Source: Laguncularia racemosa (taxonomy: Eukaryota > Streptophyta > Magnoliopsida > Myrtales > Combretaceae). Taken from it: DNA of 64,000 nucleotides. The notes beneath the pieces were generated by a model. It was given only the letters and a program-made list of their open reading frames with translations. It was not told where the DNA came from and ran no database searches. A program made the translations under genes and the position numbers. The stretch spans positions 620,001 to 684,000 of the forward strand of contig JBBMOL010000138.1 of NCBI GenBank assembly GCA_037954665.1, in the 5' to 3' direction. Positions 23,389-33,873 of this stretch are shown here, in pieces; position 1 is the stretch's first letter; every line of letters starts with the position of its first letter.

Positions 23389-23709
23389 GGCTTGAAGCAT
23401 GAGAGCTACGGTGTTAAGGCTATAACTAGGCTTAAAGCATAACGGTTGTGAGGTTAGGGTGTTGCTTAGGTGTAAAGTGTAAAAACCATGGTGTTGAGGT
23501 GTCATTTGGGCTTAAAGTGTAAATATATAAGATATTAGGGCATTACCTAAGCTTAAAGAATGCAAGCTAAGATGCCAATATATTGCCTAAGATTAAAGCA
23601 TGAAAGCTTAAATGTTAAGTTGCTACTTAGGCTTAAAGTGTTAAGGAGGAGATGGAAAAGCGTTGCCTACACTTAAAACGTAAAAGTTAAAGTGCCAAAG
23701 TATTACTTG
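23389..23709 (+). repeat. Eight-copy 40-bp minisatellite
   Basis: Eight consecutive units start at 23389, 23429, 23469, 23509, 23550, 23590, 23630 and 23670; all are 40 bp except the fourth (41 bp). The shared core is 'ggcttaaagtgtaaaagct' followed by a 'gtgttaagg' block and a 'ttgccta' end. Units differ at many positions, so the array is old, yet its period is nearly perfect. It lies about 500 bp from the gypsy gag remnant and may have belonged to that element. Confidence 0.85.
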
Positions 23710-24239
23710 GGTTAAGCTTAAAGGAATAAACATTTATAAGAGAATGATTAGAACGGAAATTTTATTATTGAATGGCAACATTGACTTCTTGTTTGCAAAA
23801 GAAATTGTAGGGGTTATCCCTACTTTCTGTATTTAATGAATCACTAATCACTACAAAAGATTCGAGTGCTAACATTTGGAATCATGGGCTAGATTAGATT
23901 ACAATGGACATTATTGACTTTGATGATAACCTTCTTACTTTGAGCCCTCTCATGGAATATTCTATTCGAACTTTAATAATGGGGTAATTCATTTTGTGAT
24001 ATTGATAATACTAAGGATTCTTGCTTTCATTTATCATAGGCTAATGCTAAATTGTCGATATTTTGAAGTCTTTGTCTTATAGCCAATGACCGAAGATAGC
24101 ATGTAATTTGCTCATTAAACAAGGGAATGAAGGAATTTCTATAATGCTTCTTTGTGCATCATTCTTTGGCTTTTTGTTGCTATTGAAGTTATTATTGCAA
24201 GCTAAATTCATAAGCACTATTTATTTGTTGAGCTTGTCA

Positions 24240-24560
24240 TTTTTTCTTCATTGCCTTGTAAAATAATTGTTAGTTCTTTGCACATTTTATAAGACCATAG
24301 AAAAAGAGCGTAAAGAAATATTCTTTAAGTATACAGCATATGCTTGAATAACATCCCTTATATGCAGATCTTCACCAATTCCTTCTCATTATAGACTTCT
24401 TGGATACCTATGGAGAAATCATTAAATGTATTCAATGAGGTTTTCTTGTAAGTCATCTTAGATTCTTCCCATCTTCGTAAGCATAACTTATTCTTGGGTG
24501 GAGAAGAATTTCTCCATGAATATCTCATATATGGTTCCTCATGAATCAACTGACTCAAGA
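24240..24560 (-). pseudogene. Degenerate Ty3/gypsy gag fragment
   Basis: On the - strand, piecewise translation gives an order of blocks typical of plant gypsy-like gag: an MEKFFSTQE-like block, an MGRI..DLQENLIEYI-like block, NEKELVKICI followed by GM, then a YLKNISLRSFSM-like block and an RTNN-like end. Stops and frame changes interrupt it. The retained 66-codon frame at 24358-24558 is one piece. The remaining sequence from 24560 to 25842 has no recognisable gene and could hold the 5' part of the same element. Confidence 0.6.
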
Positions 24561-25842
24561 TTTTTATTTTTATTTTTTATTTTTTGGGGCAAACCACAGG
24601 CCAAGGAATAGGGGGGTCAACCTTAAATTTTATTGATTAAAATGATGAGTAACTTTAGAGGACGATTGACATACGATATATATACCTTCTCAATCAATGA
24701 TTTGGAAAACTCCTTCAACTTTGAATCATGATCCTCTAAAGTTTTAATATACTTTAGTGAATGTTCTTTAATTTTTCTTGCCAATGAATAGCATGAACTT
24801 TAAGCACACATAGTTCTTGGATAAACTAATGGCATGGAAGCTTTGAATTTAGCACTCTAACAAATAACTTAGCCTCTACTTCTCTTATTTACAAGTTTAC
24901 CTTCATGATAATGGAAGCCCTTGGAGTAAGAATACTAACTTTTATTGGAGAAGTTATGGTGGTTGTCATATCTACCAAGTGTAGTGTGAGGAATAACTCA
25001 CATGGTTGAAGAATCTCCAAATTGAATTCCCATATGCTTCACCTCAAGTGTAGCGCGTTGCTTAATTAGTGTTCCTAGAGGAGGGGTCCATTCACTTACC
25101 TCTCAAGGGATGTCCTTGTCAGTAGTGGAGGACTAATTGGTTGAATTGAGTTGATGGTGCCTTGTTGTGTAGTAATAGCAAAGCTACATCTTGTTGCACA
25201 GTGGTAGTAGTAGCCATCGCTAACATGAAGTGGGTGAACATTGTTGGGAATTGATTTAGGTGCCTGGAGTTCTCATGCATTGTCTACATCATTTTCATGA
25301 CTTCAAAAAAAAAAAAAAAACTTTTTGTGTTGAGTTTTCCTAATTGATGTTCTTTAGTAGTGGCAAGTTTTGCTTAGTGATCTTAATGTTAGCTTGTTCT
25401 TTTTAGTTGATGCTATTAGTTGGACTAGTTATTCTCTTTCTTGCATATATCTTCAATCTATCATCACTTTACTCTCTCCCAATGGAATTTCCAAAATGTG
25501 TCACATAGTTGTAATTTATCCTTGCACTTCACTTGCTCTTAAAGTAGTGAAGTGGAGATGACACATGAAGAAATGATTTAAAGAAAATGGCATGGAGAAG
25601 AAACAGAAAATCTTAGGGCTTCAAATCCACAAATGATAGATAAAAGGAGTTTAGGGCCTCAACCTAGCAATTCTTAAGCACTTAAACTTGTTTTTCTTCT
25701 TGATAATTGTTTGATTGAGAGGAAAGTTTTGATAGTACAATATTGTTTATTTGATCTCTCAATTGTGTGTGGAGAATTTATTGAGTTTGGTGGTTAGTGG
25801 TGTTCGTTAGATTGTATTGACAATTGATGGTTAACATGAGTT

Positions 25843-25850
25843 CTCCCCTT
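25843..25850 (+). repeat. Left 8-bp target-site duplication of hAT element
   Basis: CTCCCCTT, repeated exactly at 31960-31967. Eight base pairs is the duplication length diagnostic of the hAT superfamily. Confidence 0.9.
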
Positions 25851-28677
25851 CATTGTTGTCAAAATTGCGTTTTAACTCATACGATTCAAAGATTTTACGA
25901 GTTTGTATATATATTCCTAGTTAACTCGCACACAAAATCAGAGAGAAGCAAAATCGTAATAAAATCACGATTTTGAAAAGTAAAATCGTTCAAAGTCGCG
26001 ATTTTATCCGTTTTAACCTATTCCACAAATATTTCCAATTGCAGGCTTAAGCCATTCAGATTGGATCCAAGCCCAGCCCAGCCCAGCCCTACTGGCGACT
26101 TAACATATCCTTTGCAATTTCCGGCTTGCTGCTGTAGCCTGTATGTTGAAGTTCTTCAGAGTTTAGTAGAGAGAGGAGAAGAGAGACAGTGAAAACAGGA
26201 GAGGCGAGTCGAGATCCATAGTTCCACTTCCACACTGAGCTGAGCTGATACTATCAGAACAAAGAGCGCCGAGCAGCGAGCCAGCAATCCTTCTCCTTCG
26301 TGTTGTTACGATTGTGTATTGAACGAAATTGGAAACAGTGAGTGCTGCCAAGTAGCGATCCTTCTTGCAGCAAGCCACCGAGTTGAGATCCATCTTCATA
26401 GATGCGAGTTTGTGTTAGGTATGACTTGTATGACTAGCAATACTTGTACTTGTACAGTTGTAATGTAGTGTATCATGTGAATTTTTATGCTTGTGAGTTG
26501 TGATTGTGAATGGGTATTTGAATTTCGTATTTATGCTTGTGAGTTGTGAATGGGCAATACTTCTAGTGAAGATGAGTTGATGGCTTTCAAGGCCTTCAAG
26601 ATGAGTTGATGGCTAAATCTCCTGAAACAGCTGACTTTTTTCAAGCACACGATCTGGACACACGGCTTATACACGACCGTGCCTTCAACTGTGTACTCAA
26701 CCGTATGTGTTTCTGTGGATTTTCCAAGCTCAACATACGGCCGTGCCTTCAATCGTGTGTGCTTCTGTAATCCTGTTTCCTTGACACACGGCCGTGCAAT
26801 TTAATTACCCAGCCGTGCTCTTCCCCTGTTCCTTCCAAAAAGCATTTTTCTTCGTGTTTTCTTATCCGATCTCAATCCAAGTTGATATCCGATCTCAATC
26901 TAAGTGTTAATTTGTACTTATCAGGTACTTATATAAAGACTTTCAGCTGTTAAAATTTTTTAAGTAAGCTAGCTATTTAATCTTTGAGTTTAAAAGTGGA
27001 ATATGTTCCGCTCCTAAGGCTAAGTAATGAAATTCCGCTAGTTGAACCCCGTTTAGTAGACTCCCTGTTCCGCTCATCCCCTTCGTAAGCTCTTTGATCG
27101 GGATACTATTGCAACCCCGTCCAAATGTATTATGTGCTTAAATATCAATGAAGCCAATTCCAGAGAAACTTAATCCTTCATCCAAGTTGCATTTGGAGGG
27201 TTTAGGTTGAGCATGTGGTGTGCTAAGTTATATTGTTATAATTTGGAAATGGGATTATATTACTTAGTTATAAACTTATAATATACTTATTTTTCTAGCT
27301 TTATGGAATGTAAAGCTTGTTACCCCTTATGTTTTGCTTTCCTTTTCTTGATGATGATTTAAAGAAAAGTTTTATAGTTATTTTTCTTGCTATCTCTTCT
27401 AGTTCTAATTAGTAATTACTTGTTACATGAGTATGAGCATGAGTAATTTACTTTATATATGTAATTTGTAAATATGTAATAGTACTTTATAGTTTCTACT
27501 TTCTACCATAGCTCTCCTTACTCCTTTTTTCTTTTTCTTTTTTTTTTCTTACAGGATTTTAAGTATTGATTGAGTTAAAATGTCATCTTCCAAATCATCT
27601 AGAGAGAGTTCGAAAAGAAAGAATTCACTTGGAAGTAGATCTGATTTAGGTTGGGAGCATGGAATTAATGTAGACAACAATGGGAAAAAAAGTTAAATGT
27701 AAGTATTGTAATAAAGTTGTTAGTGGAGGCATTTACAGATTTAAGAATCACTTGGGGTGTACGCGTAAAGATGTAGAGCCATGCACCAGTGTCCCGGATG
27801 ATGTAAGAAATGAAATGTTAACAATGTTGCTAAAAGTAGCAAAATTATCAGAAATGAAGAGAAAGCAAATTCATGGCAATGAAGATTCTGATGATGCTGA
27901 TGATAAGGTAGAGCAAACAGGGATAAACAAAAAAGAAAGGAATTGCATGGACTTCTTTCTGAAACAAAAAAAAAAAAATTTGTCAAAGTGGAACACGGGC
28001 AACGTAAGGTACAATTAACCAATTCATGAAGAAAGATTTGAGAGAAGAATGTAGCCAACAAATTACTTGTTTTTTCTATACTAGAGCAATTCCATTTAAC
28101 TGTGTCAAAAATCCAGAGTTTGTGTAGATGCTTCAAGTGGTTGGTCGATATGGATGTGGGATTAAACCTCCTTCTTATCATGAGCTAAGGGTGACTTGTT
28201 TGAAGAAAGAAGTAGCTCGAACAATGGAATTACTTAATGACTACAAAGCTGAATGGAAAAAAACAGGTTGCTCTATTATGTCTGATGCATGGACTGATAG
28301 AAAGAGGCGTTCCATATGCAATTTCTTGATTAATAGCCCTAAAGGAACGGTCTTCTTATCATCTATAGATGCTTCTGATGTATCCAAGACAACCGACAAA
28401 GTTTTGGCAATTTTAGATGATATTGTGGAGAAGGTTGGAGAGGAAAATGTTGTATAAGTTATTACAGATAATGCTGCAAATTATAAAGCAACAGGATAAA
28501 AATTGATGGAGAAGAGAAAATACTTATATTGGACACCTTGTGCTGCACATTGCATTGATTTGATCTTGGAAGACTTTGAGAAGAATTTGAAGATCCATCA
28601 GGGGACAATTGCAAAAGGAAGGCGAATTACTATATATATTTATTCCAGGACTATACTTATCTCAATTTTGAGAAGAT

Positions 28678-28682
28678 ACACT
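28678..28682 (+). repeat. 5-bp target-site duplication, left of solo LTR
   Basis: ACACT, repeated at 30181-30185. Confidence 0.85.
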
Positions 28683-30180
28683 TGTTAAGTTCTCTAATTT
28701 AGTTTTGATGTTAACAAAAGAGGAATAATGTGTAACGTATGTTTGAGCTTGTTAGAAGTTGTTTCAGAAGATAGTAAGTGAATTTTTCTAAATTGAACAA
28801 AGAGACAGAAGCTTGTTCAGAACCTTCAAAGGTATTATACAGACTGTTTTTGTTCTGTCAAAAGGTATTTCAGAAGTTGTGTAGTGTATCCGTAGTTCTC
28901 GTGTTAACCTTTCAGAAGCACTTTCAGAACCTTTACAACAGGAGAACAGTTGACAGGTTTGTTTTAGAAGCACTTTCAGAACCTTTACCACAGGAGGACA
29001 GTTGACAGGTTTGCTTCAGAAGCTCTTTCAGAACCTTCCATGTTTGTCACGAATTTTTCCAGATTTCGTTTTAATTTTTGTATCGATGGTTTTTAATAAA
29101 TTTCAAGGCCTAGCTCCACGTGTCAAGTATATTTGGGTAATATAACTTGATGTGTTTTACTAAAGTTGGATTTTATATCATGGGGTTTTTAATTTACATA
29201 AATTTTTTACAAGATTTTATTTTATGATAAAGTGAGATCATACAAGATTTACAGGTTTTATCAAGATTTAAATCTAGATATTTGTGCTATATTTTGGGAG
29301 ATCCAGCAGTTACAAAGATAAGGATAAGAAATATGGTTGTTACATGAAGATATGGTTTCACAATATATGGGATATCAAGATAAGGTTCCATAATGTGAGG
29401 GATATCTTTAACAAACTTGATCCAAGGAATATCTCCAAAGAAGATCTCGGTCAAACTAATTTATCCAAGTTTATCCTCATCAAAATATCACGGGAATGCA
29501 GATTTTCTGCAACAAGTTCAACTTATTTTTGAAATACAAAATTTCAAAAAATAAATTCAAGCTTGTCATGTGGAACTCCATGAACGTTATATTCTCCAAC
29601 AAAGTAACCGTTATGTCCTCTTCATAAAAGGGATGTTTGGTTGAAATAGAAAAAAAAAAAGGTTCTTCTTAGAATCAAGCACACGGAAAAGTTAAAAGCT
29701 CATACATCTTCAGGCGAAAATTTTTATATACGTGTGATCCAATTTGTAGAAGAAATTTGATATTCCTCATTGTTATTGTGATTCCTTTCTTGTATGAGGA
29801 ATTGAGAGTTGTTTCATTACTGTAGTTTGAGTGATTAGCTTAGTGAAGAAGCTAGAAAGACTCAGCAGTGAGACTTCGCCTTGAAGAGGCTTATTTTGTA
29901 TACTTTCGATTTGATTGATATAGTGAAACACAACTGGTAAAGATAACCGGGACCCCGGCATGGAGCTAGAAGAGAGGACTGACGCTCGAGGCAGAACCTC
30001 TATAAATCTCTGAGCATTTTATTCTTCTCTACTCATTTTATTTGTTGCACATTATTATTTTTTATTTTTGTTGCTCACGTCATTTCGTTAATCAAGAGAT
30101 TTTAGATAATTTGCAAAAATTGAAATTTTAAGTAATTAATCAATTCACCCTCTTCTTGATTAATATAATTGGGACCAACA
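28683..30180. mobile_element. Solo LTR (1498 bp) nested in the hAT transposase
   Basis: The insert begins TGTTAAGT and ends GGACCAACA, that is TG..CA, and is flanked by the 5-bp direct repeat ACACT. Removing it and one duplicate brings the transposase reading frame back together across the junction. No gag, pol, primer-binding site or second LTR is present, so it is a solo LTR left by LTR-LTR recombination. Its 3' end ('caattcaccctcttcttgat') is worded like Ty1/copia LTR ends, which suggests but does not prove that superfamily. Short frames inside are not genes. Confidence 0.88.
28914..29036 (+). repeat. 52-bp tandem repeat within the solo LTR
   Basis: The phrase 'agaagcactttcagaac' begins at 28914 and 28966 and, in variant form, at 29018: two full 52-bp units and a partial third. 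The units contain 'caggagaacagttgacagg'. Tandem repeats of this size are common in U3 parts of LTRs. Confidence 0.85.
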
Positions 30181-30535
30181 ACACTAAAGAGAGGGACTTG
30201 ATTAGACCTAGTGCAACTAATTTTGCCACTTCGTATTTGACATTAGGTTGCCTTAGTGAGTTGAAAAGTGCATTGATGATGATGTTCACTTCTAGTCATT
30301 GGAAATCATGTAAGTATTCGATCACAAGTGATGGGAAGCGGATTCAACAAGTGGTTTTGGAAGAATGTTATTGTTTGCCTTAAAGCTACATTTCCCTTGA
30401 TTAAAGTGCTTAGATTAGTGGATTCTGATGATCAACCAGTTATGGGTTTCATTTATCCAAAAATGGATCGTGCTAAGCAGAAAATTAAAGCAAACTTCAA
30501 CAATGTGAAGAAAAGGTAATATCGTAACTTGCTAG

Positions 30536-30536
<1 letters not shown>

Positions 30537-30575
<39 letters not shown>
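30537..30575 (+). repeat. (TA)n microsatellite in hAT intron
   Basis: An unbroken TA run of about 19 units lies just after the donor of the first transposase intron. Confidence 0.9.
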
Positions 30576-30578
<3 letters not shown>

Positions 30579-31959
30579 CTTTAGTGTTAATTTTAAAGTT
30601 TCATTTCTAAATTGAAATCATATTTATTTAATGTAGTTATGAACCTATCTTCAAGATTATTGACAAGAGATGGGAGCTTCAACTTCATAGACCATTACAT
30701 GCTGCAGCTTATTATTTGAATCCCCATTATCATTATAGTGATGATTTTAAAGTTGATGCCGATGTTAAGATTGGATTATATGGTTGCATAGAGCGTATGG
30801 TTTCTAATCCAACAGAAAGGTGTAAGATTGATATGTAGCTTGAAAGATTTAAGGATGCTAAGGGACTATTTGGCATTGAAGCTGCAAGGTTAGCAAGAAA
30901 CAAAAAAGCTCTAGCTAAATGGTGGGATCCATATGGAGATGAATGCCTAGAACTACAAAAGTTTGCTATTTGTGTTTTAAGTTTGACTTATAGTTCTTTA
31001 GGTTGTGAGTGGAATTGGAGTGCATTTGAAATGGTACGATACAAATAGTTCTTTTATTCAATTTTATATATTATTACTTATTAAGATTATGAATCTTATA
31101 AAGTTGTGTATAACCTTTTTCATTTTCAGGTCCATACCAAAAAGAGGAATAGGCTGCATCAACAAAAGATGAATGATTTAGTCTTTGTAATGCATAACTT
31201 GAAATGAAATAGGAAAGAAAGATGCATTGCTGACACTGACACTTTTACTTTCATTGTTGAAGATCTCTCATCTGATGATGAATGGATAGTTGAAGAAGAA
31301 AATGTGTTTGACTCATCAAATGAGAATGAAGGTCAAAGTGTGTTGCATATCTTTCCAAGTCCAAGGGATGAAGATAAAGATGATGCGAAGGAGGACGAAA
31401 TTGGTGCTTATGTCAATTTGGGGAGTCCTGTCAGTAAGTCTCTAATCCCAAATGATTTGGACCTTCATGATATTGATAATGTTGAAGCTGAAATGCAAAT
31501 TGGAACTTCAAAAAATTTGGAATTAGAGGATATGGAAATCATTGGTAGCAGTACACCTCATGATGATGTTGACATTGATGAAGAAGAAGATGATGAAGAT
31601 GCAAATGATGATGATGATATGGATGAGAGAAATGGTGGAAATTGTGATGATTTATTTTAGTTCTTGTTTTGTAATATGATTTATGATTTCATAACTTTTA
31701 TTGAGACTTTTGGTTGATTATTTATATTATACAACTTATGCTTGATTATTTATATTATGACTTTTATTGTGATTTATGACCGAATTCTATGCTGAAATTT
31801 TTAATTTATATTCTCCATTATATTTTTTAATGACTACTGTAAGTAAATTTTTAATATTTAAAGGTTATTTTATAAAGGTTGTAAAAACTTACATTTTTAC
31901 GTTTCGATTCTACGGACCCCTTGGTGATTCTACGTAAAATCGCAATTTTGATAACCATG

Positions 31960-31967
31960 CTCCCCTT
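31960..31967 (+). repeat. Right 8-bp target-site duplication of hAT element
   Basis: Exact copy of CTCCCCTT at 25843-25850. Confidence 0.9.
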
Positions 31968-32179
31968 GATATATTCCTTTATGGACTCCTCTTAGATCTA
32001 ATCCCAATAAGAGCTTTTTAGAGTGTATAAGCCTACTCGCAAAGGGTTGAGAACAGACAAATCGGTCTAATGATCTCAATTTTAAGCCCGTTAAACCAAA
32101 TCTTTTTAAGTCATCCTAAGACATAGATTTAACTACCTAAACCCTATCACTAGTAAAAAAAAGTTAAGCCCATGTTACT

Positions 32180-32620
32180 ACAATGTGTGTGCTTATGCAT
32201 GTATGTGTGTGTGTGCATTTGCATACATGTGCATGTGTGTGTATGCTTGTATGTACGTAGATATATATGTGCTTGTTTGTGTGCATATGTATGAGAATGT
32301 GTGCATACATGTATTTTTATGCATGTATGTGTTTGTGTTTATAGGTGTGTATGTATATATGTATGTGTACATGCGTACCTATATATGTGTGTGCATATGC
32401 ATGTGCATCTACATGTGTGTATGTTTGTGTATGTGTATGTGTGTGTGCATGTTTGTGTTTGTATATGAATGTGTGCATGTGTAGATGTAGGTGTCCCTGT
32501 GAGTATGTGTATGCATGTGTGCATGCGATTGTGCATGTGTGTGTGTAGGTGTGTCCATGTACATATGTGTGTGTATACACATAAGCTTACATTTGTGTGC
32601 ATGTATACGTGTAGGTGCTC
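32180..32620 (+). repeat. GT-rich (TG/TATG) low-complexity tract
   Basis: Over 400 bp consists almost only of TG, TATG and GCATG words on the + strand. Alternating purine-pyrimidine sequence opens several frames rich in Cys/Val/Met on + and His/Thr/Tyr on -. These frames are by-products of the repeat, not genes. Confidence 0.9.
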
Positions 32621-33193
32621 TAAAAAATTAAACCATAATTTTAAAATAAAACATATGTTAATCTTATGGTTAAAAAGTTATTGTGAATAGATAACACATA
32701 GCACCTAAAAAAAGGAAACTAAAATCGTAGGTGAAAAATAGACTCCTTTTAATGGTGATTATGGCTATTAATTCCACTTCTAAATTTGCACTAGCTTCAA
32801 ACTCTATAAAGAAGGTACTTTGGTTTCGCTGTTCTTCACTTAAAACAAATAAATCCTCTTCTTAAGAGTTCATAGTGAGCAGTAACAACACAAGAGTAAA
32901 GTTCTTTAGAGGTCGAGGTCTTTTGAAGGGAATGAAGTCCCAAGTTTTTTACTAGTCTTATTTCAATAAGTTTAAATTCCTTTTTCTTTTCTTTTTAATT
33001 CTAATCTTGGAGTTTCTTAAAATCTTTATTTATTTGTGTTTCTAATCATGCATTTTGGATTTTCCTTATAGGAGATCTTGAAGCATAAAAAATTTTGTAA
33101 AGTGAACGTTTACAAAACATTAACCATTGAAGGGTCGAAGATGAAGCCATTACAAGAGGAGGAAGTTGCTCAAGTTAAGGCATCTAAATGATA
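32621..33193. other. Intergenic, no gene recognised
   Basis: No domain, repeat or regulatory signal is recognised between the GT tract and the MITE. Confidence 0.4.
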
Positions 33194-33201
33194 CCCTACA
33201 C

Positions 33202-33865
33202 TAGGGGTGGGCACAAATCGGATTGGTTTGATTTTTCTTCCAAATCAAACCAAATGTAAAAATGTAGTTTGGTTTTTCATCGCCTTAAATCGAATCATAC
33301 GGTTTAGTTTCATATTTTTTCTAAACCATAAAATTTCAATTTAGTTTACGGATTAAACTATATTTTGTTTTCTAAGAAAATATATTTGTTTAACATATAA
33401 TTTCATATAACCAATATTAAATTTATTTAATAAAAACATATATTGATATCATTTAAAAGATTGAAAAAGTCAAATTCAAATAATTAAAAAATTTTAAATA
33501 TTTAATATAATTAATTTATTTCTCGTACTAGCATATAAGATGAAATTTAAGTTAACATATATACATATTTATTAAATTATGGTTATAAAATTTGAATATA
33601 TATAGTTTTAATAAAGGTAAACTAAAAATTCTTTTAAATGTTATATTATAATAAACAATTTTTTTTGCTATAAGTAAATTATTATTATATATTTTTAAAA
33701 TAGTTTGATTTAGATTAACCCTTTAAACCAACCATAAATTTTTGGTTTGGTTCGAATTGAAAAATTTCCAAACCAAATTATATATAAAAAAAAAACATAT
33801 TTTTAGTTTGTTTTGATTTGATTTGCGAATTGGTTCGATTTGATTGATTTTTTTGCCCATCCCTA
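33202..33865. mobile_element. hAT-type MITE, copy 1 (complete)
   Basis: The left end reads TAGGGGTGGGCA and the reverse complement of the right end reads TAGGGATGGGCA, continuing into inverted arms rich in 'ggtttgattt'. Flanking 8-bp strings CCCTACAC (33194-33201) and CTCCACAC (33866-33873) match at six of eight positions, as expected of an aged hAT target duplication. The interior is AT-rich and non-coding. A related copy in the opposite orientation is at 37722-38326. Confidence 0.75.
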
Positions 33866-33873
33866 CTCCACAC

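Larger units (their letters stand above)
27580..31660 (+). pseudogene. hAT transposase (BED finger, DUF659, hAT dimerisation domain), inactivated
   Basis: The start is the ATG at 27580 (MSSSKSSRESSKRKN). In order: a BED-type zinc finger near 27690-27785 (CKYCNKVVSGGIYRFKNHL), a DUF659-type domain at about 28260-28680 (SIMSDAWTDRKRRSICNF, then TDNAANYKATG, TPCAAHCIDLILEDF), a second half from 30186 (RPSATNFATSYLTLGCL), and the hAT C-terminal dimerisation region at 30970-31200 (CEWNWSAFEMV, then TKKRNRL). An acidic Asp/Glu-rich tail ends at 31660. Two introns keep good sites (30516-30636, 31034-31129). Damage: a frameshift in an A-run near 27690, another near 27990, several in-frame stops, and the LTR insertion at 28683. 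It cannot make a functional transposase. Confidence 0.92.
25851..31959 (+). mobile_element. hAT-superfamily DNA transposon, interrupted by a solo LTR
   Basis: The element is bounded by the perfect 8-bp direct repeat CTCCCCTT. Its left end reads CATTGTTGTCAAAATTGCG and the reverse complement of its right end reads CATGGTTATCAAAATTGCG, a terminal inverted repeat of about 20 bp. Subterminal copies of 'aaaatcgcgatttt'-like words cluster at 25935-26010 and again near the right end, as in other hAT elements. Inside is a degraded BED/hAT transposase gene. A 1498-bp LTR sits within that gene, so the hAT itself is about 4.6 kb. A probable 5'-UTR intron (donor near 26417, acceptor near 27554) contains sequence unlike the rest (26620-27190). 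Confidence 0.92.

Noticed and set aside
28778..29532. Frames within the 28.7-30.2 kb insert
   Set aside because: The insert is a solo LTR. The frames follow its 52-bp repeats and have no domain.
32185..32690. Several 67-99 codon frames on both strands
   Set aside because: They are produced by the TG/TATG repeat. The Cys/Val/Met or His/Thr composition and the overlap on both strands show no real coding sequence.
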